Positions 33,685 through 40,949 of a DNA stretch of 64,000 bases are shown piece by piece (within the stretch, counting starts at the first letter, position 1; each line of letters opens with the position of its first letter). The position numbers and the translations under genes are program-made. The DNA is from an uncultured Oscillospiraceae bacterium (lineage in GTDB: Bacteria > Bacillota > Clostridia > Oscillospirales > Oscillospiraceae): NCBI GenBank assembly GCA_934667815.1, contig CAKUMO010000008.1, positions 21,109 through 85,108 on the forward strand, given 5' to 3'. The notes under the pieces were generated by a model. That model did not search any database. It had not been told where the DNA came from and was given only the letters and a program-made list of their open reading frames with translations.

Positions 33685-34518
33685 ATGAAAGAGCGTCTGC
33701 GGCTGCTGCGCCCGGCGCATTGCCTGAAAAATCTTCTGGTATTGCTGCCGCTGGTTTTCAGCGGAAAGCTGACGCAGGCCGCGTCCGCCGCGCAGGCCGT
33801 CTGCGCCTTTGTGTGTTTCTGTCTGCTGTCCTCGGCGGTGTATGTGTTCAACGATCTCTGCGATCTTACGCGCGACCGTCTGCACCCGCGCAAATGCACC
33901 CGCCCACTTGCCGCCGGGACCGTCCGCATTCCCGAGGCAGTGGGCATCGCCGTGCTGCTTCTGTCCGCACTGACCGCGCTGAGTATCTGGCAGGCGCTGC
34001 CCACACGGGCGTGGCTGTGCCTCGGCGCATATCTGCTTCTCAATCTCTGTTACAGTCTGGAGCTGAAAAATATTCCGATTCTGGATGTCCTGCTGCTGGC
34101 TGCGGGCTTTGAGCTGCGCGTGCTGTTCGGCGCGGCGGTCATCGGTGTGCCGGTTTCAAGCTGGCTGTATCTGACGGTCGCGTTTTTCTCGCTCTATATG
34201 GGCTTTGGCAAGCGGCGCGGCGACGCACGCTCGGCAAGCGCGGCGACGGTCTACACGCCGGTCTTTCTCGAGCGTGCCATGCAGCTGTGTCTGACGCTTG
34301 CGCTGGTATTTTATTCTCTTTGGAGCGCGGGCGCGGGACTGGCAGGAAGCCGCATGCTCTGGACGGTGCCATTGGCCGTGTGCATCTGCCTGAAATACGC
34401 GGGCGACCTCGACGCCGGTGCGGAGGGTGACCCGGTGGAGCTGCTGCTGCACGACCGTGTGCTGCTTTTACTGTCGCTGGCCTTCACCGTCCTTGTCCTG
34501 CTTCTGCTGTATCTCTAA
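33685..34518 (+). CDS. UbiA-family prenyltransferase, decaprenyl-phosphate phosphoribosyltransferase type
   Basis: This 277-residue protein has about eight membrane segments. The first metal-binding motif is VYVFNDLCDLTRDRLHPRKCTRPLAAG (NDxxDxxxDR, near residue 57), with the HPRKxxRPLAAG extension characteristic of polyprenyl-phosphate phosphoribosyltransferases such as Rv3806c. LRPAHCLKNLLVLLPLVFSG at the N-terminus also fits that group rather than ubiquinone enzymes. The second Asp-rich region is less clear (GKRRGDARS). It should make polyprenyl-phospho-ribose-5-phosphate. It begins four bases after the previous gene. Its last 51 bases overlap the convergent gene on the other strand. Confidence 0.8.
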   Translation: MKERLRLLRPAHCLKNLLVLLPLVFSGKLTQAASAAQAVCAFVCFCLLSSAVYVFNDLCDLTRDRLHPRKCTRPLAAGTVRIPEAVGIAVLLLSALTALSIWQALPTRAWLCLGAYLLLNLCYSLELKNIPILDVLLLAAGFELRVLFGAAVIGVPVSSWLYLTVAFFSLYMGFGKRRGDARSASAATVYTPVFLERAMQLCLTLALVFYSLWSAGAGLAGSRMLWTVPLAVCICLKYAGDLDAGAEGDPVELLLHDRVLLLLSLAFTVLVLLLLYL

Positions 34519-35073
34519 ACTCCGCTGCGCCTGCCTGCAAGGATACTGCCCACTGCCGTCTCCGGAGGCCAGCCGGTAAAGATGCACCAGAAAACGCCAT
34601 GTGTGCTTATCCACATGCCCATCTGCGTGAAGCCCGGCGCGCTCCTGAAGCCAGACGACGGCCTTTGTGGTCGCGGCATCGTGCTTCCCCGTCACGCGGA
34701 CAACCGGCAGGCCGAGATAAAACCGGTCGAGCGCGGACAAAAGCGCCTGAATGATATACATATGCGTGTTAATATCCCCGCTGCGAATCACCTGCTCCGG
34801 CTGCAGGACGATTTGCAGCGGTTCTGCTTTTCCGCCCGTGACGAGTGCGCTGCGGTAGGTGAGCACAAGAATGTTCCATGTGGCAAGATCGACCTCGCCG
34901 TTGACCTCAAGCGCGTTCCTGCGCTGAAATTCCGAGACTGCGCCGCGCGTCTCCTCCCCGTAAATGCCGTCCGGCACGAGCCGCGTGTGATACTGCGTAT
35001 CGGACAGGACGCGGCGCAGCATGATCTGCAAGGCCTGAATGGGGCTTGCCTCCAGTGGAATGACCGGGATCAC
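34468..35073 (-). CDS. Two-domain peptidoglycan-binding protein
   Basis: This 201-residue protein carries two PG_binding_1-like repeats: IQALQIMLRRVLSD ... DGIYGEETRGAVSEFQRRNAL ... DLATWNILV (about residues 13-70) and INTHMYIIQALLSAL ... VTGKHDAATTKAVVWLQERAGL ... DKHTWRFLVHLYRLA (about 98-170). No signal peptide is visible. The last about 30 residues are charged and lie over the 3' end of the convergent UbiA-type gene, which looks like a read-through extension after loss of an older stop. It overlaps the upstream SpoIID-like gene by four bases and is the last gene of a three-gene cell-wall operon. Confidence 0.8.
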   Translation of the reverse strand: MIPVIPLEASPIQALQIMLRRVLSDTQYHTRLVPDGIYGEETRGAVSEFQRRNALEVNGEVDLATWNILVLTYRSALVTGGKAEPLQIVLQPEQVIRSGDINTHMYIIQALLSALDRFYLGLPVVRVTGKHDAATTKAVVWLQERAGLHADGHVDKHTWRFLVHLYRLASGDGSGQYPCRQAQRSLEIQQKQDKDGEGQRQ

Positions 35074-36323
35074 AATGCTCCCCTCCCTTCAAAATCCGTG
35101 TCGCCATAGCGCAGCGTCTGCCCGGGAAACTGCGTGAGAAAGGCGGTGTCGGCATTGGTGATGTTCTGCCCGTTGTCCACGACCGCCGCAGACTGCGCAT
35201 CCAACTCGTCTGCCTCGACGGGCGCGGTGAAGCGGTTCGTGTCGAAGCCCGTGTAGATCTCGATGCCCGCAAACTGATCGTACAATGCGTCCCATGTTGC
35301 CTCGTTTACCACGCCGTTCGCGTCCAGTCCGGCAAAGCGCTGGAAGGCCGTGACGGCGTTTGCCGTCTCCTGCCCGAAAATGCCATCGATGTTCACGCGT
35401 GGGATGCTGCTGATGAACTCTGCCAACACGCTGAGCATATATTGCAGCGCGCGCACCTTTTCCCCGCGGCTTCCCTCCTGCAGGGCGTTCTGATACTGCC
35501 AGTTGACGGCATAAAACGTCTGCCCCTCGGATTCCAGTTCTGCCAGCCGGTTGACACCGACGTACAGCCACACAAGGCGGTACCACGTTGCCTTGCCGAT
35601 GATGCCATCGGCAGTCAGATTGAAGATGCGCTGGAACGCGCGTGTAGCCTCCTCCGTCTGCGTGCCGAAAATGCCGTCCACGGGATTGATCTTCGGAATG
35701 GCCGGATAATTCTGCGAAACGCGGTTGAGGCTCACCTGCGCCTGCACGACGTTCGGCCCGACGGAGCCGACGCGCAGCGGCTCGCCGGGGTACGACGGCT
35801 CATAGCCGCGGATGGGCGCGTTGCGGACAATCTCGATGTTGTCGCCGTAGTAATTTCTCAAAATTTCCACCGAATTGACACCCTGCTGGGCCAGTGCCTG
35901 CGAGCCCCATTGGCTCAGACCGGCGCAGGTCACGGTCGTACCGTTGCAGAATTTGGCCGCAAGCGGCTCGACAAAGCCCTGCCTGCGCAGATAGTTGTTG
36001 AAAATCTCATCGACCACGCGCTCGACGGAGGTAAAATAGTTCCGTCCGTTGATGAATTTCTGGTCGATGGCCGTCGAGGACGTGATGTCAAAGTCATAGC
36101 CCCGGCTGCGGTAAAACTCCGTGTACACGCGGTTAAGCGCAAAGGAAATGATGGCCAGAATGTTCGCCACCAGCGCGCTTTCCTCCCACGTCGGGTAAAT
36201 TTCGCTCGAGGCGACGTTTTTAACGTAGTCCGCAAAGGACACGGTCACGTTTGCGGCATAGGCATCGGGCGCGCCCAGATGCACTGTGATGGTCTCGGGA
36301 ACGTAAGGAGTCACTGTTACCAT
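35070..36323 (-). CDS. SpoIID-like protein with peptidoglycan-binding repeats
   Basis: In this 417-residue protein residues about 5-170 match the SpoIID/LytB pattern: VSFADYVKNVASSEIYPTWEESALVANILAIISFALNRV, then SRGYDFDITSSTAIDQ and a C-terminal GLSQWGSQALAQQGVNSVEILRNYYGDNIEI (the WGSQ.GA..G block). Two PG_binding_1 domains follow (about 185-250 and 280-350, each with DGIFGxxT and ATWxxL). No signal peptide is seen. SpoIID is a lytic transglycosylase of spore engulfment. This shorter cytosolic-looking relative probably acts on or binds spore peptidoglycan. ATG 36323 is preferred over GTG 36332 because GAGGTG lies six bases before it. Confidence 0.8.
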   Translation of the reverse strand: MVTVTPYVPETITVHLGAPDAYAANVTVSFADYVKNVASSEIYPTWEESALVANILAIISFALNRVYTEFYRSRGYDFDITSSTAIDQKFINGRNYFTSVERVVDEIFNNYLRRQGFVEPLAAKFCNGTTVTCAGLSQWGSQALAQQGVNSVEILRNYYGDNIEIVRNAPIRGYEPSYPGEPLRVGSVGPNVVQAQVSLNRVSQNYPAIPKINPVDGIFGTQTEEATRAFQRIFNLTADGIIGKATWYRLVWLYVGVNRLAELESEGQTFYAVNWQYQNALQEGSRGEKVRALQYMLSVLAEFISSIPRVNIDGIFGQETANAVTAFQRFAGLDANGVVNEATWDALYDQFAGIEIYTGFDTNRFTAPVEADELDAQSAAVVDNGQNITNADTAFLTQFPGQTLRYGDTDFEGRGAL

Positions 36324-36333
36324 AGGCGCCACC

Positions 36334-36714
36334 TCACAGCTCCTGCGCCGGAATGGTGAACACTTCCGTCATGTTCCACACCTCCGGCTGCTCTGCCAAG
36401 GGAATGAGGGCAAAATTCTGATCGGTCGTAATGTTGGCGAAGATCTGCACATTTTCCACCAGAATGCGCTCGAACTCCGGATGATCTGCGGTGATGTCCA
36501 CGACGGCGAAGGGGCGCGGCGTGCCGGGGCTTTGGCTTTCGGCCTCGTCCGGCGCGGCGATGGCGACCGGCGCGATGCGTCCGCTCTCGTCGGCAATTCG
36601 CACGGCCAGCAGCTCCACGCCCTGCGCCCGCCGCTGCGTGATCGTGAAGGTCACGCCCTCGACGGGAATGCACGCCGCCGAGGTAAAGCTATGTACACTG
36701 AGATAACCGTTCAT
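36334..36714 (-). CDS. Small protein of the SpoIID-like/peptidoglycan-binding operon
   Basis: This 126-residue protein looks all-beta: GYLSVHSFTSAACIPVEGVTFTITQRR, then VRIADESGRIAPVAIAAPD, then PRPFAVVDITADHPEFERILVENVQIFANITTDQNFALIPLAE. The pattern resembles a carboxypeptidase-regulatory/transthyretin-like beta sandwich. I recall similar small proteins next to spore peptidoglycan genes in Clostridia, without a known function. It starts with ATG behind GGGAGGTG and is the first gene of the operon. A CATATTCTA sequence upstream resembles a forespore sigma -10 box. Confidence 0.65.
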   Translation of the reverse strand: MNGYLSVHSFTSAACIPVEGVTFTITQRRAQGVELLAVRIADESGRIAPVAIAAPDEAESQSPGTPRPFAVVDITADHPEFERILVENVQIFANITTDQNFALIPLAEQPEVWNMTEVFTIPAQEL

Positions 36715-36745
36715 GTTACTGCACCTCCCAAACAGTCATGCCAAT

Positions 36746-36774
36746 AGAATATGCCGCAGGGTAAAAAAGTGTGC
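36746..36774 (-). promoter_or_regulatory. Possible forespore (SigF/SigG-like) promoter
   Basis: On the minus strand TGCACA and CATATTCTA are about 16 bases apart, roughly 35 bases upstream of the small beta protein. The -10 is near the CATAxTA consensus. The -35 match is weak. Confidence 0.25.
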
Positions 36775-36831
36775 ACAGCCGCGTCAGCAAAAGCACGATG
36801 TTTGTTTCCCATGCAAGCGCCGAAGCTCTGC

Positions 36832-36861
36832 GTAGGGGCCGATGTGGACATCGGCCCCTAC
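36832..36861. repeat. REP-like palindrome, copy 2
   Basis: GTAGGGGCCGATGT, two bases, then ACATCGGCCCCTAC. This is a perfect 14-base inverted repeat whose core is identical to 16284-16305. Confidence 0.7.
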
Positions 36862-36882
36862 GGAATGCGCCTGTCTTACATG

Positions 36883-36916
36883 CCGGGGCGGGCAATTTCA
36901 CAATTGCCCGCCCCGG
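36883..36916. repeat. Second palindrome beside REP copy 2
   Basis: CCGGGGCGGGCAATT pairs with AATTGCCCGCCCCGG around TCAC. It forms a pair with the REP-like palindrome 21 bases away and may also end transcription of the 143-residue gene. Confidence 0.6.
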
Positions 36917-36933
36917 CTGCGCTCCGGTATTCC

Positions 36934-37365
36934 TCACAGATACCCCTTCATCTGGTCGATATTGGCCTGCTCGGTTTGCAGCAGGCGGTTGGAAAGACCG
37001 GAGACCTTCGGATCGAGCAGCCCCATCGTGCGGATGTTGTGCATGCTTTTGATCATGCCGCGTGTGTTGCCCTGCAGCATCAGCTCGGCGATCTTGGCCG
37101 TTGGATCGCCGCTCATGCGCACCTTCATTTTCGACGACATCATCGAGCCATAGCGCGCAAGCGGGCTGACGTTCTGCACCCGTCCCTCGCGCTCGCGCAG
37201 GAGCCGGTCGGCCTCGGAATAGAGAGTCTCGTATTCGCGCAGTTGTGAACGCAGCGCGTTCTGCATCTCGTGATCCTCCGTCTCGTTCAGGACGGTCTGG
37301 ATGCCATAGCAGCCCATCTGCGTCGTCTTGCGAATGGAATTGAGCATGGAAATATCGTTCAGCAT
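36934..37365 (-). CDS. Unknown helical protein (ferritin-like pattern)
   Basis: This 143-residue protein has no family I can name. It is almost entirely helical. It starts MLNDISMLNSIRKTTQMGCYGIQTVLNETEDHEMQNALRSQLREYETLYSEADRLLRE and ends with a helix carrying NRLLQTEQANIDQMKGYL. The length and spacing suggest a four-helix bundle like DUF2383 or spore-coat-associated ferritin-like proteins. Metal ligands are not obvious. It has no signal peptide. It lies upstream of the SpoIID-like operon on the same strand, separated by two palindromes. Confidence 0.6.
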   Translation of the reverse strand: MLNDISMLNSIRKTTQMGCYGIQTVLNETEDHEMQNALRSQLREYETLYSEADRLLREREGRVQNVSPLARYGSMMSSKMKVRMSGDPTAKIAELMLQGNTRGMIKSMHNIRTMGLLDPKVSGLSNRLLQTEQANIDQMKGYL

Positions 37366-37420
37366 CGTCTCACCTCGCTTGCAGTATGCCCGAAAACGCG
37401 GGAAAAATGCGGTTTTTTGA

Positions 37421-37449
37421 TTGACATTTCCCGTTTCCGGCGATATAAT
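37421..37449 (+). promoter_or_regulatory. Promoter of the phosphoribosyltransferase gene
   Basis: Perfect TTGACA (37421-37426) and TATAAT (37444-37449) with 17 bases between. Confidence 0.85.
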
Positions 37450-37501
37450 AAATAAGTTGTGTCACAGGCACGACGAATCTTGAAAATGAGGAGAATGCCC
37501 C

Positions 37502-38056
37502 ATGCATTATACAATGACGATCGCAGGCGTAAAGAGAGATTTGCCGATCTGCAAGGTCACGGATGACCTTTACATCGGCGCATTCGTAATTTTCGGAGAC
37601 GTCGAGCTGACGGTCAAATCTGCCGCCGCGCTGCTGAAAAAGGCGCCTGAATACGACTACATGATCTCCGCCGAGGCCAAGGGAATCCCCCTGATCCACG
37701 AAATGGCGCGCCAGAGCGGCCAGAACAAGTATTTCCTCGCACGCAAGGCCCCGAAGCTCTATATGTCCGGCGTGTTTGAGGTCAATGTCCACTCCATCAC
37801 CACCGCCAAGGAGCAGCACCTCTATCTGGACGTTGCAGACGCCGAGCTGATGCGCGGCAAGCGCATTCTGATTGTGGACGACGTCATTTCCACCGGCGAG
37901 TCCATCGAGGCCGTGGAAAAGCTCGTGCTCGAAGCGGGCGGCACCGTCGCGGGCCGCATGGCGATTCTGGCCGAGGGCGACGCGCAGGAGCGCAAGGACA
38001 TCATCTATCTGGAAAAGCTGCCGGTCTTTAACGCTGACGGTACGGTGAAAGAATAA
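37502..38056 (+). CDS. Adenine/xanthine phosphoribosyltransferase family protein
   Basis: In this 184-residue type I phosphoribosyltransferase the PRPP loop is GKRILIVDDVISTGESIEAVEKL (near residue 120), and the flexible-loop region YFLARKAPKLYMSG lies near 80. The fold and the early segment YDYMISAEAKGIPLIHEMARQ are closest to adenine phosphoribosyltransferase (compare GIEARGF). The family alone does not prove base specificity. It is single-gene, with a consensus promoter and a strong terminator. Confidence 0.85.
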   Translation: MHYTMTIAGVKRDLPICKVTDDLYIGAFVIFGDVELTVKSAAALLKKAPEYDYMISAEAKGIPLIHEMARQSGQNKYFLARKAPKLYMSGVFEVNVHSITTAKEQHLYLDVADAELMRGKRILIVDDVISTGESIEAVEKLVLEAGGTVAGRMAILAEGDAQERKDIIYLEKLPVFNADGTVKE

Positions 38057-38070
38057 GAAGCATAAAATTT

Positions 38071-38103
38071 CCGCCGGAGGGCTTCCTCCGGCGGTGTCTT
38101 TTT
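38071..38103 (+). terminator. Terminator of the phosphoribosyltransferase gene
   Basis: CCGCCGGAGG pairs with CCTCCGGCGG around GCTT, followed by TGTCTTTTT. It also lies just beyond the 29-residue ORF on the other strand. Confidence 0.8.
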
Positions 38104-38191
38104 ATCTGCGGTTCTCGTTCTGGTTCTGCTGCTGATTCTGATTCTGGTTCTGCTGCTGATTCTGGTTCTTGTTCTGATTTCTGTTTTCCAT
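38102..38191 (-). CDS. 29-residue Asn/Gln-rich small protein downstream of spoVAE
   Basis: This short ORF is preceded by a strong AGGAGGAG site seven bases before its ATG and lies 63 bases after the spoVAE stop on the same strand. The product starts MENRNQNKNQNQQQNQ and ends NQNENRR: about 80 percent Asn or Gln, framed by Arg and Lys. Codons alternate AAC/AAT and CAG, so it is also a near-perfect tandem DNA repeat. Position suggests co-expression with the spore channel genes. The function is unknown. A chance ORF with such a good ribosome site is unlikely but cannot be excluded. Confidence 0.6.
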   Translation of the reverse strand: MENRNQNKNQNQQQNQNQNQQQNQNENRR

Positions 38192-38254
38192 GATAGAACT
38201 CCTCCTGAAGTACGATTTGCGGTGTTCCGCGTGGGTAGTATGCCCGCACCGCGC

Positions 38255-38608
38255 TCATTTATCCTTCGGTTTGAAGATCAGCCCGGCCAGCCAGCCGAAA
38301 ACCACCGCCGCAGCGATGCCGCCCGCCGTTGCGGTCAGGCCGCCTGTGAGAATGCCCAATGCGCCTTTTTCGTCTACGGCCTCGCGCACGCCCTTGGCCA
38401 GCGTGTTGCCAAAGCCCGTCAAGGGCACGGTCGCGCCCGCGCCCGCAAAATCCACGAGCTTGTCATAAAGTCCCAGCGCACCCAGAAGCACGCCGGCAAC
38501 GACATAAGAAACCAGGATCCGCGCGGGCGTGAGTCTGGTCTTATCGATCAAAAGCTGGCCGATGAGACAGAGCACGCCGCCGACCAGAAACGCCTTCAAA
38601 TAATCCAT
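38255..38608 (-). CDS. spoVAE: Stage V sporulation protein AE
   Basis: This 117-residue protein has three or four membrane segments. YLKAFLVGGVLCLIGQLLIDKTRLTPARILVSYVVAGVLLGALGLY and FAGAGATVPLTGFGNTLAKGVREAVDEKGALGILTGGL are diagnostic of SpoVAE. With SpoVAC and SpoVAD it forms the inner-membrane channel that moves dipicolinic acid into the forespore and out at germination. It directly follows spoVAD (four-base gap). spoVAC is not present in the window. Confidence 0.93.
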   Translation of the reverse strand: MDYLKAFLVGGVLCLIGQLLIDKTRLTPARILVSYVVAGVLLGALGLYDKLVDFAGAGATVPLTGFGNTLAKGVREAVDEKGALGILTGGLTATAGGIAAAVVFGWLAGLIFKPKDK

Positions 38609-38612
38609 GTGC

Positions 38613-39632
38613 TCAGCTCCTTTCCGTCGAAATCGCTACGGCGTGGCATACGGCCGGAATGGACTCGCCCTGCTGTGTGGACAGTGGCGAAAGCAGTGCG
38701 CCCGTACCACAGAACAGGAGATTTTTGATCTCGCCGCTGCGCAGTTTGTTCAGAAGATAGCCGCACAGCACGCTTGCGCTGCATCCGCAGCCGGAGCCGC
38801 CGCAGTGCACGTCCTGCTTCTCGGTGTCGAAAATCAACACGCCGCAGTCCTGATAGCGCTCCTTCAGCCGCACGCCCTCACGAGAGAACAGCTCGCGCAC
38901 CAGCTCGCTTCCGAGCTTGCCGAGGTCGCCCGTAACAATCAGGTCGTAGTCCTCCGGCGCGCGGTGCAGATCGTCAAAATGCGCACGCAGCGTCTCAAAG
39001 GCTGCGGGGGCCATGGCAGCGCCCATGTTGTTGGCGTCCTTGATTCCCGCATCGACGATCGTGCCGATGGTCGCGCTGCGCAGAAACGGCCCCGCGCCCT
39101 CCACACCCAGAATCACCGCGCCCGCGCCCGTGACCGTCCACTGCGCCGTGGGCGTGCGCTGGCCGCCGTAGCCTAAGGGAAAGCGGTACTGCCGCTCGGA
39201 CGAGGCAAAATGTGACGAGGTCATCGCCAGCGCCCGTCGGCAGAACCCACCGCTCACGGCCATACCCGCCAGCAGCAGGCTCTCGGCCATGGTCGAGCAC
39301 GCGCCATAGAGGCCGAAGGCCGGTACTTCGCTGTTGCGCAGAGAAAAGGTCGAGCCGATGCACTGGTTTAGGAGGTCGCCCAAAAATGCCGCATCCAGCG
39401 CGGATTCCTCGAGCTTGGCCTTGTTCAGCGCGATGCGCAGCGCCTGCTTCTGCATCTGCGTCTCGGCCTTTTCCCATGTTTTCTGGCCGAAGGACGTGTC
39501 ATCCGACGTCAGGTCGAAGCTCGTGCGCAGCGGCCCCTGCGCCTCTTTTTTCCCCGCGACGGACGCATAGGCGAGGATCGCAGGCGGTTGCGGAAAAACG
39601 ATGCTCCGCCTGCCGCGGTGATTGGATTCCAT
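38613..39632 (-). CDS. spoVAD: Stage V sporulation protein AD
   Basis: This 339-residue protein has the thiolase/ketoacyl-synthase-like fold of SpoVAD: QPPAILAYASVAGKKEAQGPL, then DDTSFGQKTWEKAE, VPAFGLYGACSTMAESLLLAGM (Cys in the active-site position), TSSHFASSERQYRFPLGYGGQRTPTAQWTVTGAGA and HCGGSGCGCSASVLCGYLL. SpoVAD binds dipicolinic acid. The start ATG 39632, behind GGGGGA, is preferred over TTG 39650. On the minus strand CATAATA at 39664-39670 fits the -10 of forespore sigma factors. Confidence 0.94.
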   Translation of the reverse strand: MESNHRGRRSIVFPQPPAILAYASVAGKKEAQGPLRTSFDLTSDDTSFGQKTWEKAETQMQKQALRIALNKAKLEESALDAAFLGDLLNQCIGSTFSLRNSEVPAFGLYGACSTMAESLLLAGMAVSGGFCRRALAMTSSHFASSERQYRFPLGYGGQRTPTAQWTVTGAGAVILGVEGAGPFLRSATIGTIVDAGIKDANNMGAAMAPAAFETLRAHFDDLHRAPEDYDLIVTGDLGKLGSELVRELFSREGVRLKERYQDCGVLIFDTEKQDVHCGGSGCGCSASVLCGYLLNKLRSGEIKNLLFCGTGALLSPLSTQQGESIPAVCHAVAISTERS

Positions 39633-39683
39633 GGACAGTCCCCCGATCAAAAATTCATGTGCTTATTATGCGCTTATGTGCGC

Positions 39684-39718
39684 AAAAAAACCGCAGCAGG
39701 AAATTCATCCTGCTGCGG
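39684..39718 (-). terminator. Terminator of the NlpC/P60 operon
   Basis: CCGCAGCAGG pairs with CCTGCTGCGG, followed on the minus strand by TTTTTTT. Confidence 0.85.
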
Positions 39719-39734
39719 AAAATTATGTCATTAT

Positions 39735-40925
39735 TCAGTCAACGATGCGGCGGGCACCGATGTAGCGGTTGAGGTACCAGCTTTCCGTCAGGTTGGAAAT
39801 GACGACGCCGGTCGCGGAACCTTGCGCGTGGACGAACTGGCCGCCGCCGATGTACATGCCGACATGGGATGCATACGAGCCGGAACCGAAGAATACGAGG
39901 TCGCCGGGACGCAGGCTGTCATAGGAAACGGAGTAGCCGTTTGCAAGCTGTGCCGTCGCGGTGCGGTTGATGCTCACGCTGAACTGACGGTAGATGTACT
40001 GCACAAAGCCCGAGCAGTCGAAGCCGGAGGGCGTCGTGCCGCCGTAGACGTAAGGATAACCGACGAACTTCTGCGCATAGGCCGCGATCTGTGCGCCGAG
40101 GCTGGAGGAATCGTAATCATCCGAAGGAGCCGAAGGCGTGGAAGGCGTTTCGCTGCTGCCGCTGTCGGACGAGCCGCCGGAGGACGAGCCGTTATCGGAG
40201 GAGGCGCTGCCGTTATTCGCGGGCGGAACCTCGGTCAAATCGACGAGGTCGCTGCGGATGTAACCAACCTGACCATTGTACTTGACCTTGTACCAGCCGC
40301 AGTTAAAGCCGAAGATGTCAACCTTTTCGCCCTTGCTGGCCTGATCGACGAGCGTGCTGCCCGTGGACGGGCCGCTGCGGATATTGACGAGGGAGCTGTT
40401 GATCTCGCCTTCGCCAAGATCGACGTTCTCACGATCCTTCACCTCGAGGTAATCGGCAGACATATAGCCGGTCTTGAGGTTGTAAATGACCTTGTACCAG
40501 CCGCCCTCTTTGTCGATGATGACAACGTTTGCGCCGTTGCGGGCGGTGGCGAGGACAGCCGAGCTGGTCGAAGCGCTCTCGCGCAGGCGCAGGCCGCTGT
40601 TGGCCTTGACGATGCCGATGCCGGACTTGACGCCCTCGACATCGGAACCGTTCGAGGAAGTCTCCTCGGTGACGTTCAGGTAATCGCCGTGCATATAGCC
40701 GGTCTGGTTGTTATAAATGACCTTGTACCAGTCGCCTTCCTTGGAAACGACGGAAACGCTCGCGCCGTTCGACGCAATCGCAAGCGTGCTCGTATCCGTA
40801 GACGCGCCGGACCGCAGGCGCAGGCCGCCATTGGCATCGACGATGCCCGTCCCGGCCGCGCTGGCCGTAACGGCCGCCGTGACCATGATGGACACCGCGA
40901 TCAAGCTCCGATAAAACCGTTTCAT
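39735..40925 (-). CDS. Secreted NlpC/P60 endopeptidase with three SH3 domains
   Basis: This 396-residue exported cell-wall hydrolase starts with a signal peptide (MKRFYRSLIAVSIMVTAAVTASA). Three bacterial SH3 repeats follow (about residues 30-85, 105-160 and 175-225, each with GLRLRxxAS or VNIRSGPS and WYKVxYN), then a Ser/Gly-rich linker (about 230-270) and an NlpC/P60 domain. Catalytic Cys lies in GFDCSGFVQY and His in SHVGMYIGGGQFVHA. It should cut peptide stems of peptidoglycan. It starts 24 bases after the preceding 97-residue gene, so they are probably co-transcribed. Confidence 0.93.
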   Translation of the reverse strand: MKRFYRSLIAVSIMVTAAVTASAAGTGIVDANGGLRLRSGASTDTSTLAIASNGASVSVVSKEGDWYKVIYNNQTGYMHGDYLNVTEETSSNGSDVEGVKSGIGIVKANSGLRLRESASTSSAVLATARNGANVVIIDKEGGWYKVIYNLKTGYMSADYLEVKDRENVDLGEGEINSSLVNIRSGPSTGSTLVDQASKGEKVDIFGFNCGWYKVKYNGQVGYIRSDLVDLTEVPPANNGSASSDNGSSSGGSSDSGSSETPSTPSAPSDDYDSSSLGAQIAAYAQKFVGYPYVYGGTTPSGFDCSGFVQYIYRQFSVSINRTATAQLANGYSVSYDSLRPGDLVFFGSGSYASHVGMYIGGGQFVHAQGSATGVVISNLTESWYLNRYIGARRIVD

Positions 40926-40949
40926 TGCGAAACCTCCCAAAGTGCAGAT

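Noticed and set aside
38120-38258. 76-residue minus-strand frame with Glu/Pro/Ser repeats over the Asn/Gln ORF
   Set aside because: It is a +1 frame of the same simple repeat and lacks a ribosome site. The frame starting at 38191 has a strong one.
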